NCBI GenBank assembly: GCA_002297645.1
Contig: DBMH01000091.1
Location: 1-32,775, forward strand
Direction of reading: 5' to 3'
Length of the DNA stretch: 32,775 nt
Origin: Rhodanobacteraceae bacterium UBA703
GTDB lineage: Bacteria; Pseudomonadota; Gammaproteobacteria; Xanthomonadales; Rhodanobacteraceae
This document shows positions 1 to 7,711 of the stretch, one piece after another. Positions within the stretch are counted from its first letter, which is position 1; each line of letters opens with the position of its first letter. Below the pieces are notes generated by a model. That model was given only the letters and a program-made list of their open reading frames with translations. It was not told the origin of the DNA and made no database searches. A program made the position numbers and the translations under genes.

Positions 1-40
1 CAAGCTCGGCGCGCTGCTGAAGGAACAGCTGAACCGCTGA
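1..40 (+). CDS. rpsA: 30S ribosomal protein S1, C-terminal end (partial)
   Basis: Only the last 12 codons and the stop are present, reading in the frame that starts at base 2 and ending KEQLNR-stop. Identification rests on this short lysine-rich tail and on context: a terminator and then ihfB follow, matching the widely conserved rpsA-ihfB order of gammaproteobacteria. Ribosomal protein S1 binds mRNA on the 30S subunit and supports initiation on structured leaders. The tail alone is too short to prove identity, so the call is mostly contextual. Confidence 0.7.
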   Translation, partial: KLGALLKEQLNR

Positions 41-49
41 TGGCAATCG

Positions 50-75
50 GCGGCGCGCGGGATCCCGCGCGCCGC
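50..75. repeat. Perfect 26-bp GC-rich palindrome after rpsA
   Basis: Bases 50-61 and 64-75 are exact reverse complements around a central GGGATCCC, giving a very stable hairpin directly behind the rpsA stop. No T-run follows it, and a second hairpin with a T-run lies 15 bases further on. It may be the first half of a two-part terminator or protect the 3' end of the rpsA transcript; that role is inferred. Confidence 0.6.
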
Positions 76-89
76 TTCCAGGCATGATG

Positions 90-117
90 CGCGCACCGTC
101 ACCGGTGCGCGTTTTTT
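90..117 (+). terminator. Rho-independent terminator of rpsA
   Basis: A 9-10 bp GC-rich stem (90-98 pairing with 103-111) with a 4-base loop is followed at once by six T (112-117). It lies between the rpsA stop and the ihfB start, so ihfB probably depends on its own promoter or on read-through. Confidence 0.85.
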
Positions 118-140
118 CTGATTAGGGATACCCCCGCGCG

Positions 141-446
141 ATGACCAAGTCGGAGCTGATCGAAGCCCTGGCCTCGAGGCAGAAGCACCTCGCTTCCGCC
201 GACGTCGAACTGGCCGTGAAGAGCGTGCTCGAACAGATGAGCCAGTCGCTGGCGAACGGCGAGCGCATCGAGATCCGCGGTTTCGGCAGTTTCTCGCTGC
301 ACTATCGCCCGCCGCGCATGGGGCGCAATCCGAAGACCGGCGATTCCGTCGCGTTGCCGGGCAAGCACGTGCCGCACTTCAAGCCCGGCAAGGAACTGCG
401 CGAGCGCGTCAACGAATCGGCGGCGAAGGCGGAAGAGGCGGCTTGA
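141..446 (+). CDS. ihfB: Integration host factor subunit beta
   Basis: 101-residue DNA-bending protein of the HU/IHF family. As a heterodimer with IhfA it binds specific sites, bends DNA sharply and supports replication, recombination and sigma-54 transcription. The N-terminal [11 protein letters not shown], the [12 protein letters not shown] segment and the beta-arm region [27 protein letters not shown] are typical of IhfB, and the length is normal with a short Ala/Glu-rich tail. An AGGGAT lies upstream of the ATG. It follows the rpsA terminator and precedes lapA by a short gap, the classic rpsA-ihfB-lapAB order. Confidence 0.97.
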   Translation: MTKSELIEALASRQKHLASADVELAVKSVLEQMSQSLANGERIEIRGFGSFSLHYRPPRMGRNPKTGDSVALPGKHVPHFKPGKELRERVNESAAKAEEAA

Positions 447-558
447 CGGGTCCGGCGGGTTTGCCTGCCCGCGGCAGGGAGCGCCGATGCAGCGTGCTAA
501 CGTTGGCGCAGCCCCGCTTCCCGGTGGCGGTCCCGCTCCGAACCCGGCCCTGCGATCC

Positions 559-831
559 ATGCGTCCGATCCTGATCCTGCTGATGCTCATCGTCGTCGCT
601 GCCGGCGTGGCGTTCGGCGCGCTCAATGCGGTCGCGGTTCCGCTCGATTTCCATTTCTTCCGGTTCGAGGCGCCCGTCGGTGTCGCGCTGCTGGCGGCCT
701 TGCTGGCCGGCTGGCTGCTCGGCGGACTGGTGGCGTGGCTCGGCCCCGCCGCTCGGCAGCGTCGCGAGCTGCGCCGGCTGCGCCAGGAACTGCGCGCGGC
801 GCAGGCGGCAAGGACGACCGATCGCCCATGA
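559..831 (+). CDS. lapA: Lipopolysaccharide assembly protein A (DUF1049 family)
   Basis: Small inner-membrane protein with two hydrophobic helices (about residues 2-20 and 36-60) and an Arg-rich, probably coiled-coil C-terminus (RQRRELRRLRQELRA). In E. coli LapA acts with LapB, which controls LpxC turnover and so LPS synthesis. Start choice is uncertain. An ATG at 487 has a good AGGGAG site (476-481) and would add 24 residues. That extension is Pro/Gly-rich and poor in G/C at third codon positions compared with neighbouring genes, and starting at 559 gives the usual ~90-residue family length. The stop overlaps the lapB start as ATGA. Confidence 0.85.
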   Translation: MRPILILLMLIVVAAGVAFGALNAVAVPLDFHFFRFEAPVGVALLAALLAGWLLGGLVAWLGPAARQRRELRRLRQELRAAQAARTTDRP

Positions 832-2000
832 ACGAACTCGCGCTGCTGTTCCTGCTGCTTCCCGTGGCTGCATTCTCCGGCTGGATGCTCGGCCGCCGCG
901 GCGGGGAGCGCACGTCCGGCGCGCGCGTCAGCGAGCTGTCCACGAGCTACTTCCGCGGCCTCAACTATTTGCTCAACGAGCAACAGGACAAGGCGATCGA
1001 GGTCTTCCTCAAGCTCGCCGAGATCAACCGCGACACGGTCGAGACGCATCTCGCCCTCGGCAACCTGTTCCGCCGCCGCGGCGAGGTCGATCGCGCCATC
1101 CGCGTGCACCAGCACCTGATCGCGCGGCCCAACCTCAGCCAGGAAGAGAAGACCGTCGCGTTGCTCGAACTCGGCGAGGACTACATGCGCGCGGGCCTGC
1201 TCGACCGCGCCGAGACGCTGTTCACCGACCTCGTCGCGATGGACGCGCTGGCGCCTTCCGCGCTCAGGCACCTGATCTCGATCTACCAGCACGAGCGCGA
1301 CTGGAACAAGGCGATCGAACACGCGCGCCGGCTCGAGGAAGCGGGCGGCGAGTCGCAGGGAGCGACGATCGCGCAGTTCCAGTGCGAACTGGCCGAGCAG
1401 GCGCGTGCACAGGGACTGCCCGAGGAGGCGCGCGCGCGCGTGGCGGACGCGTTCGCGGCCCAGGCGGACTGCGTCCGGGCGAGCATGATCGAGGGCCGCA
1501 TCGAGGCGTCCGCCGGCAATTTCCCCGCCGCCATCCGGGCCTTCGAGCGCGTCGCCGAGCAGGACGTGGACTACGTCCCGGAAATCCTCTCGCCCCTGCT
1601 CGACTGCTATGCGCGCGCGCAGCAGATGCAGCGCGCCGAGCAGTTCCTGCTCGACATCACCGAGCGCTACCAGGGCGTATCGCCGGTGCTGGCGCTGGCC
1701 AAGCTCTACGCGACGACGCGCGGCGAAGCGTCCGCGATCGACTTCCTCAACCACATCCTGCGCCAGCGGCCGTCCGTCCGCGCGCTGATGGCGCTGATCG
1801 ACGTGAACCTGCACACCGCCAGCGGCGAGGTGCGGGAGAACTTCCTGACCCTGCGCGATCTCACGCGCCAGCTCGTCGAGGGAAAGGCGATGTACCGCTG
1901 CAACCGCTGCGGCTTCGGAGCCAAGGCCCACCACTGGCAATGCCCGAGCTGCAAGACGTGGGGTTCGGTGCGGCCGATCCATGGCGTCGTAGGCGAGTGA
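828..2000 (+). CDS. lapB: Lipopolysaccharide assembly protein B, TPR and rubredoxin-type metal-binding protein
   Basis: 390 residues, close to E. coli LapB (formerly YciM, 389). An N-terminal membrane anchor (about residues 2-20, ending GWMLGRRG) is followed by tetratricopeptide repeats over most of the length. The C-terminal rubredoxin-type knuckle has C358-x2-C361 and C372-x2-C375, with the second pair in QCPSCKTWGS. LapB recruits FtsH to degrade LpxC and so limits LPS synthesis. The start overlaps the lapA stop as ATGA, so the two are translationally coupled. Confidence 0.95.
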   Translation: MNELALLFLLLPVAAFSGWMLGRRGGERTSGARVSELSTSYFRGLNYLLNEQQDKAIEVFLKLAEINRDTVETHLALGNLFRRRGEVDRAIRVHQHLIARPNLSQEEKTVALLELGEDYMRAGLLDRAETLFTDLVAMDALAPSALRHLISIYQHERDWNKAIEHARRLEEAGGESQGATIAQFQCELAEQARAQGLPEEARARVADAFAAQADCVRASMIEGRIEASAGNFPAAIRAFERVAEQDVDYVPEILSPLLDCYARAQQMQRAEQFLLDITERYQGVSPVLALAKLYATTRGEASAIDFLNHILRQRPSVRALMALIDVNLHTASGEVRENFLTLRDLTRQLVEGKAMYRCNRCGFGAKAHHWQCPSCKTWGSVRPIHGVVGE

Positions 2001-2004
2001 CGGG

Positions 2005-3093
2005 ATGGCCGGCGGGTGGTGCGGCTTCGGTTTCCGCCTCGCGGTCGTGATCGCGACGGGCGGTTTGTCCGCCTTCCTGACGGTGCTGGCGATCCGCTAC
2101 GCGATGAGCCGGCGCCTGCTCGACCTGCCCGGGCAGCGCCGCTCGCATGCACAGCCGACGCCGCGCGGCGGCGGCATCGCGATCGTCGTCGCGATGCTCG
2201 CCGGTGTTCTCGCGCTGGCGATCGGGGAGGGCAGGGCCGACCGGCTGCCTCTGCTCCTGCCGCCGGTCATCGGCGTCGCCTGGGTCGGCTGGCTCGACGA
2301 TCATGGTGGATTGTCGGCGCTCAAGCGCCTGGCGATGCACTTGGCGGCGGCGGTCTGGGTGTTTGCCGGCCCCCTGTTGTTGATCACCGTGTTCCCGCTT
2401 GCCGACGTCGATGTCAGCCCGCTTGTCTTGATTACGGCGTCAATGGTGACGCTCTGGATTGCCTGGTCGATCAACCTGCACAACTTCATGGACGGCATCG
2501 ACGGCCTGCTGACCCTGCAGGCGATGTTCGTGCTGCTCGCGCTGTCCGCGTTCGCGCTCCTTCGCGGCGTCGAGGGGAGTGCGCTTCTCCTGGTGGGCGC
2601 GGCGGCCTGCGCGGGCTTCCTGCCTTTCAACTTCCCGCGTGCGCGCATCTTCATGGGTGACGTCGGCAGCGGGGTGCTCGGCTTCGTCATCGGCGTCGGC
2701 GTGCTCTGGCAGATCGCCAATCCGCGGATCGCCGCGACGACCGGCCTGATTCTCTGCTCGGCCTTCGTCACCGACGCGACCTGCACCCTGCTTTCGCGCG
2801 TGCTGCGCGGCCGGCGTTGGTATAGTGCGCACCGCGAACACCTGTACCAATGGCTGGTGCGCAGCGACTTCAGCCACGCGCAGGTCGTCGGCCTGTACAT
2901 GGCGTGGAACCTCCTGCTGGCCTTGCCTGTCGCTTACTGGATGAATCGACCGATTGCCGCTTCGTCGCCGGCGGCCTCGCTTGCGGGGTTCGCCTTCGTC
3001 TACGTTTCCGCGCTGACGGCCTGGGGCCTCGGCAAGCGGTGGTGCCTGCGCCGCGTGCGCCTGCGGAGCCTTTCATGCAATTGCGCAAGCTGA
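2005..3093 (+). CDS. WecA/WbpL-type undecaprenyl-phosphate glycosyl-1-phosphate transferase (MraY/WecA family)
   Basis: 362-residue polytopic membrane enzyme expected to start surface-glycan synthesis by moving a sugar-1-phosphate, probably a GlcNAc or FucNAc type, from a UDP-sugar to undecaprenyl phosphate on the cytoplasmic face. Family signatures are all present: SHAQPTPRGGG (47-57), the Asp pair in WLDD (96-99), NFMDGIDG (160-167), FMGDVGSG (216-223) and the HREHLYQ motif (276-282). Between them are about ten hydrophobic segments. It starts 4 bp after lapB, and its last codons overlap the following dehydratase gene. Its position before a WbpM-type gene matches wbpL of Pseudomonas O-antigen loci; sugar specificity cannot be read. 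Confidence 0.88.
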   Translation: MAGGWCGFGFRLAVVIATGGLSAFLTVLAIRYAMSRRLLDLPGQRRSHAQPTPRGGGIAIVVAMLAGVLALAIGEGRADRLPLLLPPVIGVAWVGWLDDHGGLSALKRLAMHLAAAVWVFAGPLLLITVFPLADVDVSPLVLITASMVTLWIAWSINLHNFMDGIDGLLTLQAMFVLLALSAFALLRGVEGSALLLVGAAACAGFLPFNFPRARIFMGDVGSGVLGFVIGVGVLWQIANPRIAATTGLILCSAFVTDATCTLLSRVLRGRRWYSAHREHLYQWLVRSDFSHAQVVGLYMAWNLLLALPVAYWMNRPIAASSPAASLAGFAFVYVSALTAWGLGKRWCLRRVRLRSLSCNCAS

Positions 3094-4970
3094 TCGCCGG
3101 CATCCACCCGCGCCTCGCCGTCGTCGCGCACGACATGCTGATGGTCTGGGTCGCCTGGACCACGGTCAGCATGCTGCGCTGGTCGCTGGAGCCGAACCCG
3201 TCGCCGGTGACGCTGTTCGGTCCCGAGACGTGGCTGGTGCTCGCCGCGCAGGGACTGATCTTCTGGTGGACGGGCCTGTATCGGGGCCTCTGGCGTTTCG
3301 CCAGCGTGCCGGACATCTGGAACATCTTCCGCGCCTGCGTGCTCGGCGCGCTCGCGGCCGCGATCACGCTGTTCCTCTACAACCGCCTCGTCACCGTGCC
3401 GCGGACGGTACTGGCGATCTATCCGCTGGTGCTGGCCGTCCTGCTCGGCGTGCCGCGGCTCCTGTACCGCTACTGGAAGGACAGCCGGCTCGACTTCACC
3501 ACGCGCACGCCGAGCCAGCGCGTGCTGGTCCTCGGGGCCGGCAAGGCCGGCGAGGCGCTGGTGCGCGACCTGAAGCGCGAGAACCGCTACGCCCCGGTCG
3601 GCTTCCTCGACGACAACCCGCAATTGCGCGGTTCGCGCCTGCACGGCATTCCCGTGCTCGGCGGGCTCGACCAGCTGCAGCCGCTCGCGCGCGAAACCGC
3701 GGCCGAAATGCTGGTCATCGCGATCCCGGCGGCGAGCAAGGGACAGATGCGCCGCGCGGTGGAGTTGTGCGAAGCCACCGGCCTGCCGTTCCGTACCGTG
3801 CCGCGGCTGGAGGACGTCGTTTCCGGGCGATCCAGCTTCAACGAGCTGAAGGAAGTCGCGATCGAGGACCTGCTCGGCCGCGAGCCGGTGCAGCTCGACT
3901 GGACCGCGATCCGTACGCGCCTCGCCGGCAAGCGCGTCCTGGTCAGCGGCGGCGGCGGTTCGATCGGTTCGGAGCTGTGCCGCCAGATCGCGCGCCTCGG
4001 CGCCGAGTCGCTGACCGTGCTCGAGCTGTCCGAATTCAACCTCTACACCATCGAGCAGGAACTGCGTCGGGACTTCCCGGACCTGCTGTTCAATGCCTGG
4101 CTCGGCGACTGCACCGACACGGTGACCTGCGAACGCGTGTTCGCGACGACGAAACCGCAGATCGTCTTCCACGCCGCCGCCTACAAGCACGTGCCGCTGC
4201 TGCAGGGGCAGGTGCGCGAAGCGTTCCGCAACAACGTGCTCGGCACGCGCGCGCTGGCCGACGCGGCCGATCGCAGCGGCGTCGAGAGCTTCGTGCTGAT
4301 CTCGACCGACAAGGCCGTCAATCCGACCAGCGTCATGGGCGCCTGCAAGCGCGTCGCCGAGATCTATTGCCAGAACCTTGCGCAGCGCTCGCAGACGCGT
4401 TTCATCACGGTGCGGTTCGGCAACGTGCTCGACTCGGCCGGATCCGTCGTGCCGCTGTTCCGCGAGCAGATCCGCAACGGCGGGCCGGTCACGGTCACGC
4501 ATCCGGAGATCACGCGCTACTTCATGACGATTCCCGAAGCCTGCCAGCTGATCCTGCAGGCGTCGGTGCTCGGCAACGGCGGCGAGATCTTCGCGCTCGA
4601 CATGGGCGAGCCGGTCAAGATCCGCGACCTCGCCGAGCAGATGATCCGGCTCGCCGGTCGCCAGGAGGGCAGCGAGGTCGCGATCGTCTACACCGGCCTG
4701 CGTCCGGGCGAGAAGCTGTTCGAGGAACTGTTCCACCCGCAGGAGCAGTACACCGACACCACGCACGCCAAGATCTTCCTCGCGCAGCCGCGCAGCATGG
4801 CGTGGAGCCTGCTGCTGGCGCAACTGCGCAACGGCGAGCAGGCCACGCGCGACTTCGACGAGGACGCGCTGCGGCGCGTCGTCGAGCAATTGCTGCCGGA
4901 GTTCGCGACCCACCCGGCGACCGGTACCGGCGCGACCATCATCGCGCTCGAATCAAGACGAGAAGGATGA
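3075..4970 (+). CDS. wbpM: Membrane-anchored nucleotide-sugar 4,6-dehydratase/epimerase (WbpM/CapD/FlaA1-like)
   Basis: 631 residues in the long WbpM-type layout. Four N-terminal membrane helices (about 17-135) are followed by a CoA-binding-like Rossmann region with GAGKAGE (154-160). The catalytic SDR domain has GGGGSIG (292-298) for NAD(P) binding. The catalytic centre shows STDKA (410-414), then Met421 where most SDR enzymes have Tyr, and Lys425, the Ser-Met-Lys arrangement described for this dehydratase group. It should convert UDP-GlcNAc to a 4-keto-6-deoxy sugar for surface polysaccharide. The ATG overlaps the glycosyltransferase gene by 19 bp and has GGAG upstream. Confidence 0.9.
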   Translation: MQLRKLIAGIHPRLAVVAHDMLMVWVAWTTVSMLRWSLEPNPSPVTLFGPETWLVLAAQGLIFWWTGLYRGLWRFASVPDIWNIFRACVLGALAAAITLFLYNRLVTVPRTVLAIYPLVLAVLLGVPRLLYRYWKDSRLDFTTRTPSQRVLVLGAGKAGEALVRDLKRENRYAPVGFLDDNPQLRGSRLHGIPVLGGLDQLQPLARETAAEMLVIAIPAASKGQMRRAVELCEATGLPFRTVPRLEDVVSGRSSFNELKEVAIEDLLGREPVQLDWTAIRTRLAGKRVLVSGGGGSIGSELCRQIARLGAESLTVLELSEFNLYTIEQELRRDFPDLLFNAWLGDCTDTVTCERVFATTKPQIVFHAAAYKHVPLLQGQVREAFRNNVLGTRALADAADRSGVESFVLISTDKAVNPTSVMGACKRVAEIYCQNLAQRSQTRFITVRFGNVLDSAGSVVPLFREQIRNGGPVTVTHPEITRYFMTIPEACQLILQASVLGNGGEIFALDMGEPVKIRDLAEQMIRLAGRQEGSEVAIVYTGLRPGEKLFEELFHPQEQYTDTTHAKIFLAQPRSMAWSLLLAQLRNGEQATRDFDEDALRRVVEQLLPEFATHPATGTGATIIALESRREG

Positions 4971-4978
4971 GGACAGGA

Positions 4979-5860
4979 ATGAGCAAGCGTATGCGCAAGG
5001 TGGTCTTCCCAGTGGCCGGTCTCGGCACGCGCTTCCTGCCGGCGACCAAGGTCGTGGCCAAGGAAATGCTGCCGGTGCTCGATCGTCCGCTGATCCAGTA
5101 CGCGGTCGACGAGGCCGTCGACGCCGGCGCCGATACGCTGGTGTTCGTCACCAACCGCTACAAGCACGCGATCGCCGATTATTTCGACAAGGCCTACGAG
5201 CTCGAGAGCAAGCTCGCGCAGTCGGGCAAGAACGATCTGCTGGCGATGGTGCAGGGCACGCTGCCCAAGCACGTGCGTTGCGTGTTCGTGACGCAGCCGG
5301 AAGCGCTCGGCCTCGGGCACGCGGTACTGTGCGCGAAGCCCGTCGTCGGCGACGAGCCGTTCGGCGTCGTGCTGCCGGACGACCTGATCTGGAACGGCAG
5401 GGGGGCCGGCGCGCTGCGCCAGATGTCCGATCTTTCCGTGCGCGAGAACGGCGCCGGCGTGATCGCGGTCGAGGAGGTCGCGCGCGAGCAGACCGACAAG
5501 TACGGCATCGTCGACGCGAGTCCGCTGTCCGAGCGCGCGGCCAAGATCAACCTCGTCGTCGAGAAGCCCAAGCCCGACGTCGCGCCGTCGAACCTCGCGA
5601 TCGTCGGCCGCTACGTGCTGCCGGGCCGCATCTTCGAGCTGCTGGAGACGACGAAGCCCGGCGCCGGCGGGGAGATCCAGCTGACCGACGCGATCGAGGC
5701 GTTGCTGGCCGAGCGTTCGGTACTGGCCTACCGTTTCGAGGGCACGCGCTTCGATTGCGGCAACAAGCTCGGCCTGGTCAAGGCGACGCTGGCGATGGCG
5801 CTGGAGGATCCGGCGCTGGTGGAACCGACGAAGGGTTTCATCCGCGAGCTTTGCGATTGA
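4979..5860 (+). CDS. galU: UTP--glucose-1-phosphate uridylyltransferase
   Basis: 293-residue enzyme making UDP-glucose from UTP and glucose-1-phosphate, the precursor for LPS core, capsule and trehalose or galactose metabolism. The nucleotide-binding signature GLGTRFLPATK (about 14-24) is followed by KEMLPVLDRPLIQY. GLGHAVLCA, VVLPDD and FDCGNKLGLVKA are also typical of GalU. Start choice: an ATG at 4967 overlaps the previous stop, and the one at 4979 has GAGG six bases upstream and gives normal length. It is the last gene of the polysaccharide block. Confidence 0.95.
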   Translation: MSKRMRKVVFPVAGLGTRFLPATKVVAKEMLPVLDRPLIQYAVDEAVDAGADTLVFVTNRYKHAIADYFDKAYELESKLAQSGKNDLLAMVQGTLPKHVRCVFVTQPEALGLGHAVLCAKPVVGDEPFGVVLPDDLIWNGRGAGALRQMSDLSVRENGAGVIAVEEVAREQTDKYGIVDASPLSERAAKINLVVEKPKPDVAPSNLAIVGRYVLPGRIFELLETTKPGAGGEIQLTDAIEALLAERSVLAYRFEGTRFDCGNKLGLVKATLAMALEDPALVEPTKGFIRELCD

Positions 5861-5873
5861 TCGCTTCCCGGAT

Positions 5874-5970
5874 GGCGTCATTCCGGGGCCGCGCGCCGCG
5901 CGGAACCGGGAATCCACGTCGATCCTGTTTCCAGGGCGAAACGGATTCCCGCTTCCGCGGGAATGACGCC
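5874..5970. repeat. 97-bp nested inverted-repeat element
   Basis: The ends are perfect 11-bp inverted repeats, GGCGTCATTCC (5874-5884) and GGAATGACGCC (5960-5970). Inside them a second inverted pair, CGGGAATCC (5907-5915) and GGATTCCCG (5943-5951), is nested. The right arm alone forms a hairpin (5945-5964) with 8-bp stem and TTCC loop. The unit looks like the dispersed GTCATTCCCGCGAAAGCGGGAAT-type repeats found between genes in many proteobacteria; copy number cannot be judged here. It fills almost the whole galU-PLP enzyme gap. Confidence 0.75.
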
Positions 5971-5993
5971 TCGTCCGATTCCGGCGTTTCCGC

Positions 5994-7160
5994 ATGGACC
6001 TGAGCTACATCCTCAACCACCTCGGCGAAGATCGCGAACGCTATTTCGGCGCGGTCGCGCCGCCCATCGTGCAATCGTCGATCTTCGCGTTCCCGACGGT
6101 CGACGCGATGCGCGCGGGCTTCCGCGACGAATTCGGCCGGCACGTCTACACGCGCGGCAACAACCCGACGGTCGAGATCCTGCGCAGGAAGGTCGCCGCG
6201 CTCGAAGGGGCCGAGGACTGCCTCATGTTCGGCAGCGGCGCGGCGGCGATGTCGGCCGGCGTGATCGCCTGCGTCCAGGGGGGCGACCACGTCGTCTGCG
6301 TCGCCAAGCCGTACAGCTGGACGCGCGCGGTGCTGAAGGACCTGCTCGGCCGCTTCGGCGTGACCACGACCTTCGTCGACGGCACCGACACGGCGAACTT
6401 CGAGGCGGCGCTGACCGAGCGCACGCGCCTGATCGTGCTCGAAAGCCCGAACTCGATGACGTTCGAGCAGCAGGATCTCGCCGCCGTCGCGGCGCTCGCG
6501 AAGCCACGCGGCATCCGCACGCTGGTCGACAACAGCTATGCGACGCCGCTGAACCAGTCGCCGCTGGCGCTCGGCATCGATCTCGTCGCGCATTCGGCGA
6601 CGAAGTACCTCAACGGCCACAGCGACGTCGTCGCCGGCGCGCTCTGCGGCAGCGAAGCCCTTCTGCGCGAGGTGTTCCGCGGTCCCTACATGACGCTCGG
6701 CGCAATCTTGGCGCCGCACGACGCCTGGCTGATGATCCGCGGCCTGCGCACGCTGCCGATCCGCCTGCAGCGCATCGCCCGGACGACGTGCGAGGTGCTG
6801 GCCTTCCTCGAGGCGCATCCGCGCGTGCGCCGCGTGTACTCGCCGCACGCCAGCGCGAACCCGCAGCTCGCGTTGACGGAGAGCCAGCTCCGCGGCGCCA
6901 GCGGCCTGTTGACGGTCGAGCTCGACGTGGCGGATGTCGCCGCCGTGGAGCGTTTCTGCGACGGACTCGCGCGCTTCCTGATGACGGTATCGTGGGGCGG
7001 CTACGAGTCGCTCGCGTTCCCGGTCTGCGCGGTATTCCCGAAAGACGCGCCGCTGCATCCCGTCGCCGGCGTGCCGTTGAGTCTCGTGCGCCTGTCGATC
7101 GGCCTGGAGGAGCCTGTCGTGCTGATCGACGACCTGCGCGACGCCTTGGCGCGGTTGTGA
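5994..7160 (+). CDS. Cys/Met metabolism PLP-dependent enzyme (cystathionine beta-lyase-like)
   Basis: 388-residue fold-type I PLP enzyme. The PLP lysine is K204 in HSATKYLNGHSD; D179 in LVDNSYATPL would contact the pyridine nitrogen, and Y107 in KPYSWT occupies the stacking tyrosine position. The N-terminal PPIVQSSIFAFP and YTRGNNPT segments are family signatures, the latter differing from the common YSRYGNPT. Likely reactions are beta-cleavage of cystathionine or a related C-S lyase or synthase step in methionine metabolism. The family is hard to divide by sequence alone, so no symbol is given. The start lies just behind the inverted repeat, without an obvious ribosome-binding site. Confidence 0.85.
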   Translation: MDLSYILNHLGEDRERYFGAVAPPIVQSSIFAFPTVDAMRAGFRDEFGRHVYTRGNNPTVEILRRKVAALEGAEDCLMFGSGAAAMSAGVIACVQGGDHVVCVAKPYSWTRAVLKDLLGRFGVTTTFVDGTDTANFEAALTERTRLIVLESPNSMTFEQQDLAAVAALAKPRGIRTLVDNSYATPLNQSPLALGIDLVAHSATKYLNGHSDVVAGALCGSEALLREVFRGPYMTLGAILAPHDAWLMIRGLRTLPIRLQRIARTTCEVLAFLEAHPRVRRVYSPHASANPQLALTESQLRGASGLLTVELDVADVAAVERFCDGLARFLMTVSWGGYESLAFPVCAVFPKDAPLHPVAGVPLSLVRLSIGLEEPVVLIDDLRDALARL

Positions 7161-7188
7161 CACACGCCGCGACGACGAAAGCAGCGGG

Positions 7189-7632
7189 CTAGCGCACCAT
7201 CACGAAAAGCCGCCAGCTCACCAGGCCGGCGCCGAGTGCGAGCAGGACGAGTGCGAACGCGGCGGCCTGGAGCCAGCGTCCGAACCGCAATGCAGCGGGG
7301 CCGTAGCGGACCGGCGTGTCGCGCAGCGGACGCGCCCCGGCGAGGGGCCAGCGACCTTGCTCGCCGATGCAGCGTGCAGTGCGAGCGGCGTGTCCGCCGA
7401 GCAGCAGCAGGCACACGCCGACCATCGCCGTCACGACGGCCAGCCAGAGGCGCATCTGCGCGATCATCTGATCGGCCGTCAGCTGCTCGGCGCGAACCGA
7501 CAACCAGCGATGAGCGGCGATCACGAGTGCCGCGGCCGCCAACGTCGCGACGATCAGGACGATGGCGACGACGCGGCGCTGGCGCGGATCGGCGCGCTGG
7601 ATCTCGATGCGGGCGGAATCGTTCGTCGGCAT
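7189..7632 (-). CDS. Small membrane protein of unknown function, three predicted helices
   Basis: 147 residues, not recognised as a known family. Hydrophobic segments lie at about 21-41, 62-80 and 121-140. A charged N-terminus (IQRADPRQRR) and an Arg-rich loop before the third helix suggest cytoplasmic ends. It converges on the PLP enzyme gene (28 bp between stops) and diverges from the lipoprotein gene. A TATAGT hexamer ends eight bases before its ATG, leaving no room for a leader, so the mRNA is probably leaderless. Confidence 0.7.
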   Translation of the reverse strand: MPTNDSARIEIQRADPRQRRVVAIVLIVATLAAAALVIAAHRWLSVRAEQLTADQMIAQMRLWLAVVTAMVGVCLLLLGGHAARTARCIGEQGRWPLAGARPLRDTPVRYGPAALRFGRWLQAAAFALVLLALGAGLVSWRLFVMVR

Positions 7633-7640
7633 GGGGCGGC

Positions 7641-7646
7641 ACTATA
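7641..7646 (-). promoter_or_regulatory. Putative -10 element of a leaderless transcript
   Basis: TATAGT on the minus strand, with eight bases between it and the ATG at 7632. A start about 7-8 bases downstream falls on or next to the A of the ATG. No convincing -35 hexamer is seen. Confidence 0.5.
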
Positions 7647-7699
7647 GCCGCGCCTGCGGTCGCCGATCGCGCCGTCCATCGCCGATTCGGTGCGGCTGC

Positions 7700-7705
7700 T
7701 ATCCT
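7700..7705 (+). promoter_or_regulatory. Putative -10 element of a leaderless transcript
   Basis: TATCCT on the plus strand, with six bases between it and the lipoprotein ATG at 7712, so transcription would begin at the start codon. No ribosome-binding site is visible. No good -35 hexamer is found at normal spacing. Confidence 0.45.
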
Positions 7706-7711
7706 TGCGTG

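Noticed and set aside
3000..4913. A 637-codon minus-strand frame opposite the WbpM-type gene
   Set aside because: No recognisable motifs and the same shadow composition; the plus-strand gene is clearly real.
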